Made by a program: the position numbers and the translations under genes. This document shows positions 34,263 to 42,415 of a DNA stretch of 64,000 nt, one piece after another. The stretch spans positions 1,054,001 to 1,118,000 of the forward strand of contig NZ_JAUYGV010000006.1 in NCBI RefSeq assembly GCF_030690345.1, written 5' to 3'. Source of the stretch: Rheinheimera sp. (GTDB lineage: Bacteria; Pseudomonadota; Gammaproteobacteria; Enterobacterales; Alteromonadaceae). Under the pieces are notes generated by a model. It searched no databases and was not told the origin of the DNA. It worked only from the letters and a program-made list of their open reading frames with translations. The stretch's first letter is position 1, and each line of letters begins with the position of its first letter.

Positions 34263-35231
34263 ATGAAAAAGAACGATCAAATAGAAGCTTTTCTGGCGTC
34301 GCCAGAAACGCGTCAAAAAACGATTAAGAATATTGAATTGAGTCGCAAGAAGAATCTACAACTTACGATTGTTAAGGAGTTACAAACACTCTTTGGCGAT
34401 AACCCTTTGCCTAAGCCAGAGTTGGTAGGGCAGATTATTAAAGAAAACGCACAGGAAGCTATTGATCTAATCATTGACGATACGATTAGGTTCCAGAAAA
34501 ACGACCATTTTTACGTTTATCCAATTGGTGGGCACTCAACTGCGTTCGCACAACGTATTGTATTGTCCAATAGCGACTATTTCGATTTAAGTATCGATGT
34601 TATCGACGCGGGCCTTTTGAATCGCTACAAAGCGCAGAGTAAAGCTAATCTCAGTCAGCGTGGCATCCAATTTTATGGCCGGCAAACCATTACCTACTTT
34701 ATCACTGCTGGCGGTTTAAAAGTGTCGTGCTGGGAACATCAAGTTGCGCAGGATAATTTTATTAACCAGTCGTGTAAGCAAGTGGGGCTAGATGGCGTAA
34801 AAGACGGAGAGCTGCGTTTCAACCCCTGCAATCACACAATGATGTATGAACAGGCGCAGACCAATGTCGTTGCTGTCACCTTGGAGTATAAAGCCAATAA
34901 ACGTCCGTTTAGTTTAATGTTTTCAGCGCAAGATCATATGCTTAAGTTCCAGAATCCATCGGATGAATTAGATTCAAGAGTTCAGCTAAGTATGCTGCTT
35001 CTGAAAAAAATGGATTCACACGCGGCATTACCCGTAATGAAAAAGTTTCTGAGCCACAGCAAACATTTTGTGCGCTGGTATGCAATGCAACAAATTCTCG
35101 GCATTGATGCCATGCAAGTCCTTGATGAATTACACGAAATGGCGAAGAGCGACCCCCATTCAGAGGTCAAACTCGCAGCACAACAAACTATTGCAATGAT
35201 CGAACAAAAGGAGCTTGCTCATGCCTGTTAA
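34263..35231 (+). CDS. HEAT-like protein related to the cupin-like partner, putative peptide-locus protein A
   Basis: 322 residues from ATG 34263, with CGGAG eight bases upstream; the longer reading frame from TTG 34233 is less likely. The N-terminal 65 residues are helical and charged. The centre (about 90-215) is beta-rich and resembles the corresponding part of the next protein (FYVYPIGGHSTAF against FFYRVPHDHNFNF), but the HxH is not kept. The C-terminus (about 240-315) has HEAT-like helices (FVRWYAMQQILGIDA). No known family is recognised. It overlaps the next gene by 11 bp. I infer a role in handling or modifying the precursor peptides, possibly as a non-catalytic partner. Confidence 0.7.
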   Translation: MKKNDQIEAFLASPETRQKTIKNIELSRKKNLQLTIVKELQTLFGDNPLPKPELVGQIIKENAQEAIDLIIDDTIRFQKNDHFYVYPIGGHSTAFAQRIVLSNSDYFDLSIDVIDAGLLNRYKAQSKANLSQRGIQFYGRQTITYFITAGGLKVSCWEHQVAQDNFINQSCKQVGLDGVKDGELRFNPCNHTMMYEQAQTNVVAVTLEYKANKRPFSLMFSAQDHMLKFQNPSDELDSRVQLSMLLLKKMDSHAALPVMKKFLSHSKHFVRWYAMQQILGIDAMQVLDELHEMAKSDPHSEVKLAAQQTIAMIEQKELAHAC

Positions 35232-36141
35232 TATTAATCTGGACCATATCACTGAATCTATTGAATTAGACGAATGCTACGAAGGCTTGCTGGATAGTAA
35301 ATTTAATCCTTATGATCAGGATAGCTTTCAAACAGTGGCTCCCTTGCTCAAGAAACTGAACAACAACAGAACGTTTTTGGCAGATGTTCTGATTAACGAA
35401 TTGGAAGAGCATTGTGCCAGTCAAACGTTGACAAACCGCTATACTCCTCAAGTTATCATGCTAAAGGGCGCACAAAAAGACGTGAGTTTTTTTATGCGAG
35501 CGAATATATGGTTACCTAAAAACGACCCTTTGTTGCGCGCATCAGGAGAAAAATCGTTTTTTTATCGGGTACCACATGATCATAATTTCAATTTTTTGAC
35601 CACCGGCTATATTGGCTCAGGCTATCACAGTGATTACTACGAATATGAATACGATAAAGTCATTGGTTACCCCGGCGAACAAGCAAATTTAAGATTTGTT
35701 GAACACAAGCAGTTGGGTGAGGGGCAAGTGATGTTATATCGCGCCTATAAAGATGTACATAACCAACTCCCGGCTGACGACTTGTCGGTCACGCTGAATA
35801 TTATGCCGACAATGATGTTTGCACATTTGCGTCCTCAATACATCTTTAACGAACAGTGTTCACAGGTCGAACGCACGACGGTTACAACCAATGGTTCCAT
35901 TGAGCCTGTGCTCTATTTGATAGCACAAAGCGGCAGTGAAAGAGGGAGAGAGTTTGTCGAGCATATTGCCCAACGCTCGGTGATTGAAGAGGACAGATTC
36001 AGAGCTATAAAAGCACTGACCTCTGTGAAGGTCACAGACAGCGATAGAGTCGATGTTCTGGAAAAATTCGGCTTGGCTTCATCTTCAAAAATGGTACGCG
36101 AAATGACTAAAGGTCATCAAGCAGCACTTGGCTACGCATAG
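35221..36141 (+). CDS. Cupin-like/HEAT-like protein with HxH motif, putative peptide-modifying enzyme B
   Basis: 306 residues from ATG 35221 (AAAGGAG upstream). Helical N-terminus, then a beta-rich centre with a possible metal site: VPHDHNFNFLTTGY (HxH near residues 119-121), SDYYEYEYD some 20 residues later, and a later His in YRAYKDVHNQLP followed by LSVTLNIM. That spacing recalls cupin-type non-heme iron oxygenases. The C-terminal 80 residues are HEAT-like (DRFRAIKALTSVKVTDSDRV). It is a paralogue of the preceding gene. Oxygenase or hydroxylase activity on the precursor core is a hypothesis; the fold itself is not confirmed. Confidence 0.65.
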   Translation: MPVNINLDHITESIELDECYEGLLDSKFNPYDQDSFQTVAPLLKKLNNNRTFLADVLINELEEHCASQTLTNRYTPQVIMLKGAQKDVSFFMRANIWLPKNDPLLRASGEKSFFYRVPHDHNFNFLTTGYIGSGYHSDYYEYEYDKVIGYPGEQANLRFVEHKQLGEGQVMLYRAYKDVHNQLPADDLSVTLNIMPTMMFAHLRPQYIFNEQCSQVERTTVTTNGSIEPVLYLIAQSGSERGREFVEHIAQRSVIEEDRFRAIKALTSVKVTDSDRVDVLEKFGLASSSKMVREMTKGHQAALGYA

Positions 36142-36151
36142 GAGAAATACA

Positions 36152-36367
36152 ATGTCATTGTTAACCGGAAACTCAGGATTGTTATTGTTTTTAGTCCCCG
36201 CATTTATCGCGCTTTACTTTTTGCCCACGATACTTGCATTTGTACTAAACCGTAAACACAAAATGCAAATACTCATCGCTAATGTCCCTGCAGGTGTGTC
36301 TTGGATCATGTGGTTTGCAATTCTGGCCTGGGCATTCACAGGCAAAGATAAGCCTACGGAGGCTTAA
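36152..36367 (+). CDS. Superinfection immunity family membrane protein
   Basis: 71 residues from ATG 36152 with GGAG upstream. Two membrane helices (LLLFLVPAFIALYFLPTILA and WIMWFAILAWAF) and the pattern ALYFLPTILAFVLNRKHKMQ, which fits the superinfection-immunity family (named after phage T4 Imm). In this setting it is a good candidate for self-protection against the exported peptides; phage exclusion is the other option. Last gene before a terminator. Confidence 0.75.
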   Translation: MSLLTGNSGLLLFLVPAFIALYFLPTILAFVLNRKHKMQILIANVPAGVSWIMWFAILAWAFTGKDKPTEA

Positions 36368-36401
36368 TTAACGCACTAAACGAACATCAAGCTTTGCTCC
36401 T

Positions 36402-36446
36402 AAAAGCCTCTTTACCTACGGCAATGGGTATCGGGGCTTTTCTTAT
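36402..36446 (+). terminator. Rho-independent terminator ending the precursor/enzyme unit
   Basis: AAAAGCC (36402-36408) pairs with GGCTTTT (36435-36441), extended inward by TACC/GGTA, and is followed by TCTTATT. It separates the precursor-enzyme-immunity unit from the YIP1-exporter-regulator unit. Confidence 0.7.
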
Positions 36447-36450
36447 TCCA

Positions 36451-36500
36451 GCCGTTCGTCACGCTTTTTTGCCGAAATTCACTTTTTAGTCCCTGATATT
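36451..36500 (+). promoter_or_regulatory. LytTR-type direct repeat and promoter before the YIP1 gene
   Basis: GCCGTTCGTCAC (36451-36462) and GCCGAAATTCAC (36471-36482) are direct repeats with starts 20 bp apart, the two-turn spacing expected for a LytTR dimer. A possible -10, GATATT, lies at 36495-36500. The first repeat shares CCGTTCGTCAC with 33309-33319. Binding by the LytTR regulator of the locus is inferred. Confidence 0.55.
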
Positions 36501-36551
36501 GCTCTGACTTGATAGGCTTAGCCCGACCTTTAACCTCAACAGGATTCTATT

Positions 36552-37262
36552 ATGTCAACTACAACTTCAAACTTAGGAATGGCATTTGTCGACGCAATAG
36601 TAGCGCCGAACTCGCTGTTTAAAACCTATCAACATATGAGTCGTTATGGGCACTTTGTCCTCTTGGGCGTGCTGTTAGCTGCGGTATTGAGTCAGTACTT
36701 TTTTTTCTCAAATATGAGCGACCAACACTTGCTCAATCAGCAGCTCGCGCAGGTCTCAGACCTGACTAAAAGCGAGTTGGTGGTAGTGAAAGATGCGATG
36801 GAAAAAAGCCTTCCCTATACCGGTATTTTTGTTGGTGGTATGCAAGCGGCGAGCATTTTGCTGCAGATATTGCTGATCAGTGCGTTCGTGTTGGTTGTTG
36901 CCAAAATGCGGCCGCAATCAGCGGTATCGTCTTTTAAAGATACAACCGCATTAGTGAGTTGGTGTTATATGCCCGTGGTCGCAAATGCCCTTGGTTTGGT
37001 ATTGCTTGCTTTCACGGCGTCCTCACCCGACCTGCCTCTTTCTGTAGCGAGTTATGGATCTTTGAATGAGCTGGTGCTCCACCTGGACAACAATCACCCT
37101 CTGTCCGGATGGGCACAATCTCTCACTATATTCGACCTGTGGGTAGTGGCATTGCTGGCAGTCGGCTTTAAAAATAAGCTGGCGCTTACTGGTAAAAATG
37201 CTTTCGTAATGGCGTTGGCTCCCTTTGCCATTGTCTATGGCGTCTGGTTTTTGATTGCCTAA
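36552..37262 (+). CDS. YIP1 family membrane protein
   Basis: 236 residues with about five membrane helices, matching the YIP1 family (opening AIVAPNSLFKTYQHMSRYGH and the later DTTALVSWCYMPVVANALG). Bacterial YIP1 proteins have no fixed function. It starts the second transcription unit of the peptide locus and shares its regulatory motif. A role in immunity or as an accessory exporter subunit is a guess. Confidence 0.78.
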   Translation: MSTTTSNLGMAFVDAIVAPNSLFKTYQHMSRYGHFVLLGVLLAAVLSQYFFFSNMSDQHLLNQQLAQVSDLTKSELVVVKDAMEKSLPYTGIFVGGMQAASILLQILLISAFVLVVAKMRPQSAVSSFKDTTALVSWCYMPVVANALGLVLLAFTASSPDLPLSVASYGSLNELVLHLDNNHPLSGWAQSLTIFDLWVVALLAVGFKNKLALTGKNAFVMALAPFAIVYGVWFLIA

Positions 37263-37287
37263 AGGTGATTCATTGAGGAGCAAAGCA

Positions 37288-38430
37288 ATGAAAAAATTTA
37301 TATCACTTATCGCTATTGTCGCTTGTGTCAGTTTCTTTGCGCTATCGAAAACTTCTTCCTCGCCTGTCGAAGATGTGGTGTTTAGTCTCTATACAGTGCA
37401 AGAACAGGCTGTAGATGACAGCATACTTGCATCAGGCACTTTCACCTTTGCTAATAAGATAGCGCTTCGCTCTGAGGTCATTGGCAAGGTGACAAGATTG
37501 TATGTGAAAGAAGGCGACATGATTTCAAAAGGGGACATGCTGCTTGAGTTGGATAAAACCGCATTTATTACTGATGTTGAACAAGCCCAAGCCTCGGTCA
37601 ATATTCAAGTGGCGGAGATAAAAAAACTTCAAGAACTTAAAAACGAGGCAATTCGAAAAAGCGCGCAAATGGAAGCACTGTCGGTTCGCCAAATCATTGA
37701 TACAGATACTCTGGCAAAAAGTCATAGTGATGTTCGTATTGCCGAAATTGATTTGGAGTCGGCAACGCATCGGCTATCTCAGTTAAAAGCTGTACTTGCA
37801 CAGCGTGAAGATGCATTGAGCAAAGCGGTATTTGTCGCACCGATCGATGGCTTAGTACTTAATGTCGATATCAAAGAAGGTGAGACAGTTATTGCCGGAA
37901 CAACCAATATTGTGGGTAGCGCTTTGCTCACCCTTGCAGATGTCAGCACTTATGTAGCGCAGATCCGTGTCGATGAAGCGGATCTCGGCAACGTATCGAT
38001 TGGGCAACGTGTCGACGTGTTTTCAGCGGCGATGCCGACAACACCCCTGATGGGTGAAATTGCATCTGTCAGCACCATGGCAAAGCAGCAAAGCACCAAT
38101 CAGGGCCTGTTTTATAAAGTCCAGGTAAAGCTAAATTCTGCTGAATATCTTTTCCCGGGGATGAGCTGTCGTGCAGAAGTCGTAGTCAATAAACATGAGC
38201 ACGCGCTTTCAGTTCCTATCGCCGCGATCCAAAAGTCAAATGGTGAACATTTTGTATGGGTTACCAATGATAATAAAGTCGAAAAGCGTACAGTGCGATT
38301 AGGTTTGTCTTCTGATATCGAGCAGGTCATTACTGCTGGCTTACAAAAAAATGAAACGGTGTTAACTGGTCCAAGCAGGGGGCTGGAGCAACTCAAGCAC
38401 GGAGCCAGTGTTTTGGTTCAGGGTGGGTAA
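37288..38430 (+). CDS. MacA-like periplasmic adaptor (HlyD/RND-type membrane fusion protein)
   Basis: 380 residues from ATG 37288 with GAGGAG upstream. One N-terminal membrane anchor (KKFISLIAIVACVSFFALS), then a biotinyl-lipoyl-like half (SEVIGKVTRLYVKEGDMISK), a coiled-coil hairpin (about 105-180), the second lipoyl half (FVAPIDGLVLNVDIKEGETV), and beta-barrel and membrane-proximal domains. It links the MacB-like ABC transporter to an outer-membrane TolC, which is not encoded here. Only 4 bp separate it from the ATPase gene. Confidence 0.9.
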   Translation: MKKFISLIAIVACVSFFALSKTSSSPVEDVVFSLYTVQEQAVDDSILASGTFTFANKIALRSEVIGKVTRLYVKEGDMISKGDMLLELDKTAFITDVEQAQASVNIQVAEIKKLQELKNEAIRKSAQMEALSVRQIIDTDTLAKSHSDVRIAEIDLESATHRLSQLKAVLAQREDALSKAVFVAPIDGLVLNVDIKEGETVIAGTTNIVGSALLTLADVSTYVAQIRVDEADLGNVSIGQRVDVFSAAMPTTPLMGEIASVSTMAKQQSTNQGLFYKVQVKLNSAEYLFPGMSCRAEVVVNKHEHALSVPIAAIQKSNGEHFVWVTNDNKVEKRTVRLGLSSDIEQVITAGLQKNETVLTGPSRGLEQLKHGASVLVQGG

Positions 38431-38434
38431 CTTT

Positions 38435-39160
38435 ATGACTCAGCAACCTTTACTCGAATTACGCGGTATCACCAAGTCTTATTCTATGGGAGAACAAAAG
38501 TTCTTAGCGCTCAAAGGTATTGACCTGACTATTATGCCGAATGAGTTTATCGCAATAACAGGGCCGTCAGGCTCAGGTAAGTCAACATTGATGAATATAC
38601 TTGGATGCCTGGCCAAAGCGGATTCAGGCAGTTATCGTTTAGCAGGAAACCTTATTGCAGATGCCGATGAAGATGCATTGGCAGGATATAGAAATCAATC
38701 CATAGGGTTTATTTTTCAAAGCTTTAACTTATTTCCTAAACTGACGGTACTGGACAATGTTATTTATCCATTGCGTTTTCAACGGGGGCGGGCAGCGCAC
38801 AGGAAAAGCCGGGCAATTAAAGCGCTCAAAGATGTTGGCTTGGCAGACAAATTAGCTAATTTACCGAACCAGCTATCCGGTGGTCAAAGGCAGCGGGTTG
38901 CCATAGCTCGTGCATTGGTTACAAATCCCGATATTTTGCTGGGTGATGAGCCAACGGGAAACCTGGATAGCAAAACAAGTGCAGAAATTATGGCGTTGTT
39001 TCGTGATCTGCATGCAAATGGTCAAACCATCATTTTGGTTACCCATGAACAGGAAATTGCAGAGCAATGTCAGCGAGAGTTGAGGTTAGTGGATGGACAA
39101 ATCGTCAAGGATGAAACGAAAAATACCGCTGAGCAACACGCACTTGGAGTAGCGTCATGA
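38435..39160 (+). CDS. ABC transporter ATPase, MacB/LolD type
   Basis: 241 residues from ATG 38435. Walker A GPSGSGKSTLMN, Q-loop in FIFQSFNLFPKLTV, signature LSGGQRQRVAIARAL, Walker B DILLGDEPTGNLDS and H-loop VTHEQ are complete. The LolD/MacB subfamily pumps peptides, lipoproteins or antibiotics by mechanotransmission from the periplasm. There is no C39 peptidase domain, so this transporter cannot itself cut the double-glycine leader. Its stop overlaps the permease start (ATGA). Confidence 0.95.
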   Translation: MTQQPLLELRGITKSYSMGEQKFLALKGIDLTIMPNEFIAITGPSGSGKSTLMNILGCLAKADSGSYRLAGNLIADADEDALAGYRNQSIGFIFQSFNLFPKLTVLDNVIYPLRFQRGRAAHRKSRAIKALKDVGLADKLANLPNQLSGGQRQRVAIARALVTNPDILLGDEPTGNLDSKTSAEIMALFRDLHANGQTIILVTHEQEIAEQCQRELRLVDGQIVKDETKNTAEQHALGVAS

Positions 39161-40395
39161 AAAAATTTGCGCATGGAATTTATGAAGGTGGGGTATCAGC
39201 GATACAGTCAATATTCGCACACAGTTTTCGTAGTGCACTTACTACACTAGGCATTATTATTGGTGTCAGTGCGGTTATCGCCGTTGTGTCTATTATGGAA
39301 GGGCTTGGTGCGACAGTAGGTAAACAATTGCAAGACTTAGGTTCAGAAATGGTCACGCTTAAAGCACATACCAGCACTGAAAAAGAGATGCTTGGCATGA
39401 CCAGTAAGATATCTTATGAAGATTACCTCTATCTAAAAAATAAAACCGACAATGTTCAATACATGGCGGCAAAAGTGAAAGCGTTTTCGCTTGGGTCCGA
39501 TATTCAATTTGCCCAGAAGTCTATTACGACACAAATTATTGGTACAGAGAGTGAATACAAAAACGTCGTCAACGTTTACCCTGCATCTGGCCGTTTTCTG
39601 ACTGAGACTGACGATCTTAAACGACGCCGGGTGGTGTTTCTGGGTAGCTCACTTGTAGAAAAGCTCGGCCTTAAAGCTGACCCGGTGGGCGAGTTTGTGA
39701 CTTTGTATGGCGAGTGGTTTCGGGTTATTGGCGTGGCCGAAGAGAAAGGCTCATTATTTGGTTTTGATCAGGACAATTACGTGATTGCACCGCTGAGCAC
39801 TATCGAGTCTATCAGTGGCCAACGAGGTAACTTAGGCGTCGATATTGTGTTTGTTCCTGATGTAAATGTTGCGCAATCTGCAGTTATAGAGCAAATGACC
39901 CAATTAATGCGCTATAAATATAAAATAAATGATCCTGCAGATGATTTTTTTGAGTTTGAAACTGCGGAAAAGACACGCAAACAATTTAGCGATATCACTG
40001 ATTCAATTACCTTTGTCGCGGCAGGTGTGGTTGGAATAAGCTTATTAGTTGGCGGAATTGGCATAATGAACATCATGTTGGTTTCGGTAACAGAGCGCAC
40101 AAGAGAGATAGGTATAGCAAAAGCATTAGGGGCAACCTCGACTATTATTCTCATTCAATTTTTGGTCGAAGCCTGCGTTTTGGCATTGTTTGGCGGCGGT
40201 GTGGGTATTGTAGTTGGTTATATTTTTGCATTGTTTATTCTGATGGTAATGCCTGTAGCTGCTGCCGTCTTAGTACCATTGTGGGCGATATGGTTGGCAC
40301 TTGGGTTTAGTTTCACCATAGGTGTGGTATTTGGCATTATGCCCGCGATCAAAGCTTCCCGTCTTGACCCAATAGATGCATTACGGTATGACTAA
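39157..40395 (+). CDS. MacB-like ABC transporter permease
   Basis: 412 residues with the MacB topology: one N-terminal helix (SALTTLGIIIGVSAVIAVVS), a large periplasmic domain (about 50-280), and three C-terminal helices with the FtsX domain (VAAGVVGISLLVGGIGIMNI, VTERTREIGIAKALGAT). Together with the adaptor and ATPase it forms a tripartite exporter. In this locus the likely cargo is the mature peptides. Confidence 0.93.
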   Translation: MKKFAHGIYEGGVSAIQSIFAHSFRSALTTLGIIIGVSAVIAVVSIMEGLGATVGKQLQDLGSEMVTLKAHTSTEKEMLGMTSKISYEDYLYLKNKTDNVQYMAAKVKAFSLGSDIQFAQKSITTQIIGTESEYKNVVNVYPASGRFLTETDDLKRRRVVFLGSSLVEKLGLKADPVGEFVTLYGEWFRVIGVAEEKGSLFGFDQDNYVIAPLSTIESISGQRGNLGVDIVFVPDVNVAQSAVIEQMTQLMRYKYKINDPADDFFEFETAEKTRKQFSDITDSITFVAAGVVGISLLVGGIGIMNIMLVSVTERTREIGIAKALGATSTIILIQFLVEACVLALFGGGVGIVVGYIFALFILMVMPVAAAVLVPLWAIWLALGFSFTIGVVFGIMPAIKASRLDPIDALRYD

Positions 40396-40420
40396 TAAAA
40401 AAATAGAAACGGAACTTTTT

Positions 40421-41527
40421 ATGCGTTTTTTTCGGGAAATATTGGTCACCAGCAAAGCCTATCGCTTCACTATGCTCGCTATGTTTGTCGGACATTTTAT
40501 TTTTACCTGGTCGGTCATGCATTCATTATTCGATTCATCACAAAACATAACCGAGCATCTGATTGTTCGCGGGTTTCTCGAAGCGTTGCTGTTAGTCCTA
40601 ATATGTCATTGTTTGGTCAGGCCCTATTTGCGGCTCAACATGCTCGCCATTTCAATGACCAGCCAAATGATAGCCAGAGCCTTCGTTTATCTGATTTTTG
40701 TTTCGGTAATTTACTTCTTAATTTCCTACTCTCTTGGAAAAACTGACGTCCTTAGCGCCACTGATATCAGTCGTATTAATATTCAAAACCAATCCGGATT
40801 TGTCGCAGGAGAGAGCAATTTATGGTTGACCGCTATTTTGGGGATCGGTGGAAGTTTTATCACGTTAACGACCTGGAGTATGCTTTATCTCATTTTTAAA
40901 TATCAAATAAATAAGAGAGAGCTGCAAGAAGAAATGAATAGTATTCAAATTCAACAACTCACAAGCCAGCTCTCACCACATTTTTTGTTTAACACACTAA
41001 ACAGTATCCGTGCATTGATCTTTGCTGATCAAGAACGGGCGTCAAACGCAATAACCTTACTCGCTGATTTGCTTAGGTCTCAGATGCAGACGCAGTTGCA
41101 ATCCCAAACAACCTTTAAGTCTGACTGGGCGACAACAAAAAACTATTTGAATATTGAGCTAATTCGGTTTGAAGATCGAATGACAGTAGATACTGATTTC
41201 GATGATGAAATATTGAATCAACCACTGCCAACACTGACCCTGTTGACCCTTACAGAAAATGCCATAAAACATGGTATTTCACCGAGCAGCAAGCTTGGTT
41301 TTATCAAGATAAGCGCAAAGAAAATTTCCACCACGCAATGGCAAATTATACTGACTAACTCAGTATACAATGACTTAAAACAGCACGGCACACAGATCGG
41401 GTTGCGCAACGTGAGAAAAAGATTTATCTTACTATTTGGTAACAACTTCACTTTCAGTACTGCGCTGGAAAATCAAACCTACACAGTGAAAATGGAACTT
41501 CCTTATGTTGAGAGTATTATTGGTTGA
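40421..41527 (+). CDS. LytS/YehU-type sensor histidine kinase
   Basis: 368 residues from ATG 40421, chosen because ACGGAA lies six bases upstream; ATG 40388 and 40376 would add 11 or 15 residues and overlap the permease. Four membrane helices fill the first 170 residues and no extracellular domain is present. The His_kinase family block is TSQLSPHFLFNTLNSIRAL (phosphoacceptor His). The ATPase part has LTLTENAIKHGISPSSK and GIGLRNVRKRF-like features. The transmembrane sensor could detect a hydrophobic peptide at the membrane, as AgrC-like kinases do; this is inferred. Confidence 0.9.
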   Translation: MRFFREILVTSKAYRFTMLAMFVGHFIFTWSVMHSLFDSSQNITEHLIVRGFLEALLLVLICHCLVRPYLRLNMLAISMTSQMIARAFVYLIFVSVIYFLISYSLGKTDVLSATDISRINIQNQSGFVAGESNLWLTAILGIGGSFITLTTWSMLYLIFKYQINKRELQEEMNSIQIQQLTSQLSPHFLFNTLNSIRALIFADQERASNAITLLADLLRSQMQTQLQSQTTFKSDWATTKNYLNIELIRFEDRMTVDTDFDDEILNQPLPTLTLLTLTENAIKHGISPSSKLGFIKISAKKISTTQWQIILTNSVYNDLKQHGTQIGLRNVRKRFILLFGNNFTFSTALENQTYTVKMELPYVESIIG

Positions 41528-42245
41528 TGATGAAAAGTTAGCGCTTATGGAAATGCAGCGACTACTGAAAAACATCCCTGATGTCGAGGTGGTCGGACAA
41601 GCTATAAATGGCAAAGAAGCGTTAACTCTTATCGAATCGACCTCACCTCACTTGGTGTTACTCGACATTCGTATGCCTGAAATGACGGGGCTGGAATTTG
41701 CTGAAAAAGTGCCATCCCATATTCACTTTGTATTTTGTACGGCCTACAGTGAACATACCTTCGAAGCGTTTGCTCTAAATGCGGCGGGCTATCTAATGAA
41801 GCCGATCGAACCGACGCGCCTGGCGGCGGTTGTGCAAAAAGTGAAGTTGATGGTTGATGAAGATGTGAGCGCTGAAGCCCTTGTTGAAGACGCTTGTCTT
41901 CCTGATTCTCACGGGTTGCTGCTTAAATCTGGACAAGAGTACCAAATTATCAAAATTCGAGACATTGACCGTGTCGAGTCAGTGGGAAATCACGTTGCAA
42001 TTTATGCACTAAACAAAAAGCTCTACCTTCACGTCTCGTTGTCTAAAATTGAGAAAAAACTGAATCCACATGATTTTATTAAGGCTAGTCGTAGTGATAT
42101 CGTGCGGTTGAGTAGCATAAAAACACTGGAAGATGGCATGGCTACTGGCACGCTAAGTGTCATACTGAACACCGGTCACGAAATAGAAATAAGTCGACGC
42201 CAAGCGCACAGTCTGCGTAAATCATTTAGTTTAGACATTAAATAA
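41505..42245 (+). CDS. LytTR family response regulator
   Basis: 246 residues. The receiver domain (1-120) has LLVDDEKLAL, phosphoacceptor Asp in LVLLDIRMPEMTG, and Lys in GYLMKPIEP. The C-terminal LytTR DNA-binding domain (about 140-240) has IRDIDRVESVGNHVAIYAL and FIKASRSDIVRLSSI. It overlaps the kinase gene by 23 bp, a cognate pair. LytTR regulators of the AlgR/AgrA/LytR type bind direct repeats about 21 bp apart; suitable motifs lie at 33308 and 36451. Confidence 0.93.
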   Translation: MLRVLLVDDEKLALMEMQRLLKNIPDVEVVGQAINGKEALTLIESTSPHLVLLDIRMPEMTGLEFAEKVPSHIHFVFCTAYSEHTFEAFALNAAGYLMKPIEPTRLAAVVQKVKLMVDEDVSAEALVEDACLPDSHGLLLKSGQEYQIIKIRDIDRVESVGNHVAIYALNKKLYLHVSLSKIEKKLNPHDFIKASRSDIVRLSSIKTLEDGMATGTLSVILNTGHEIEISRRQAHSLRKSFSLDIK

Positions 42246-42415
42246 GTACACCCGGAGTAAAGCATATAAATTTGACAGTCTGTGTTTTATTTGAGCCACT
42301 TTATTAACTAACCTGAACTCAGTAAGCAGTGCAATTCAACACCGTTCTCGCTTCTCCTGCCTACCTGCGCTAGACTTTCTGCTGAGTAAGAAAGCCCCTG
42401 TAGTTTTTACACCTG

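Noticed and set aside
38435-40395. A peptidase-containing bacteriocin exporter (C39 PCAT).
   Set aside because: ATPase and permease are separate and lack any N-terminal Cys-His peptidase domain; topology is that of MacB.
32823-42245. tRNA-Gly as attachment site of an integrative element carrying the peptide locus.
   Set aside because: No integrase is present, the locus is on the 5-prime side of the tRNA, and I found no copy of the tRNA 3-prime end at the right edge (42245-42415).
42375-42394. CTTTCT ... AGAAAG hairpin between the LytTR gene and the DUF4124 gene as a terminator.
   Set aside because: Only six A/T-rich base pairs with an eight-base loop and no T run; too weak to call.
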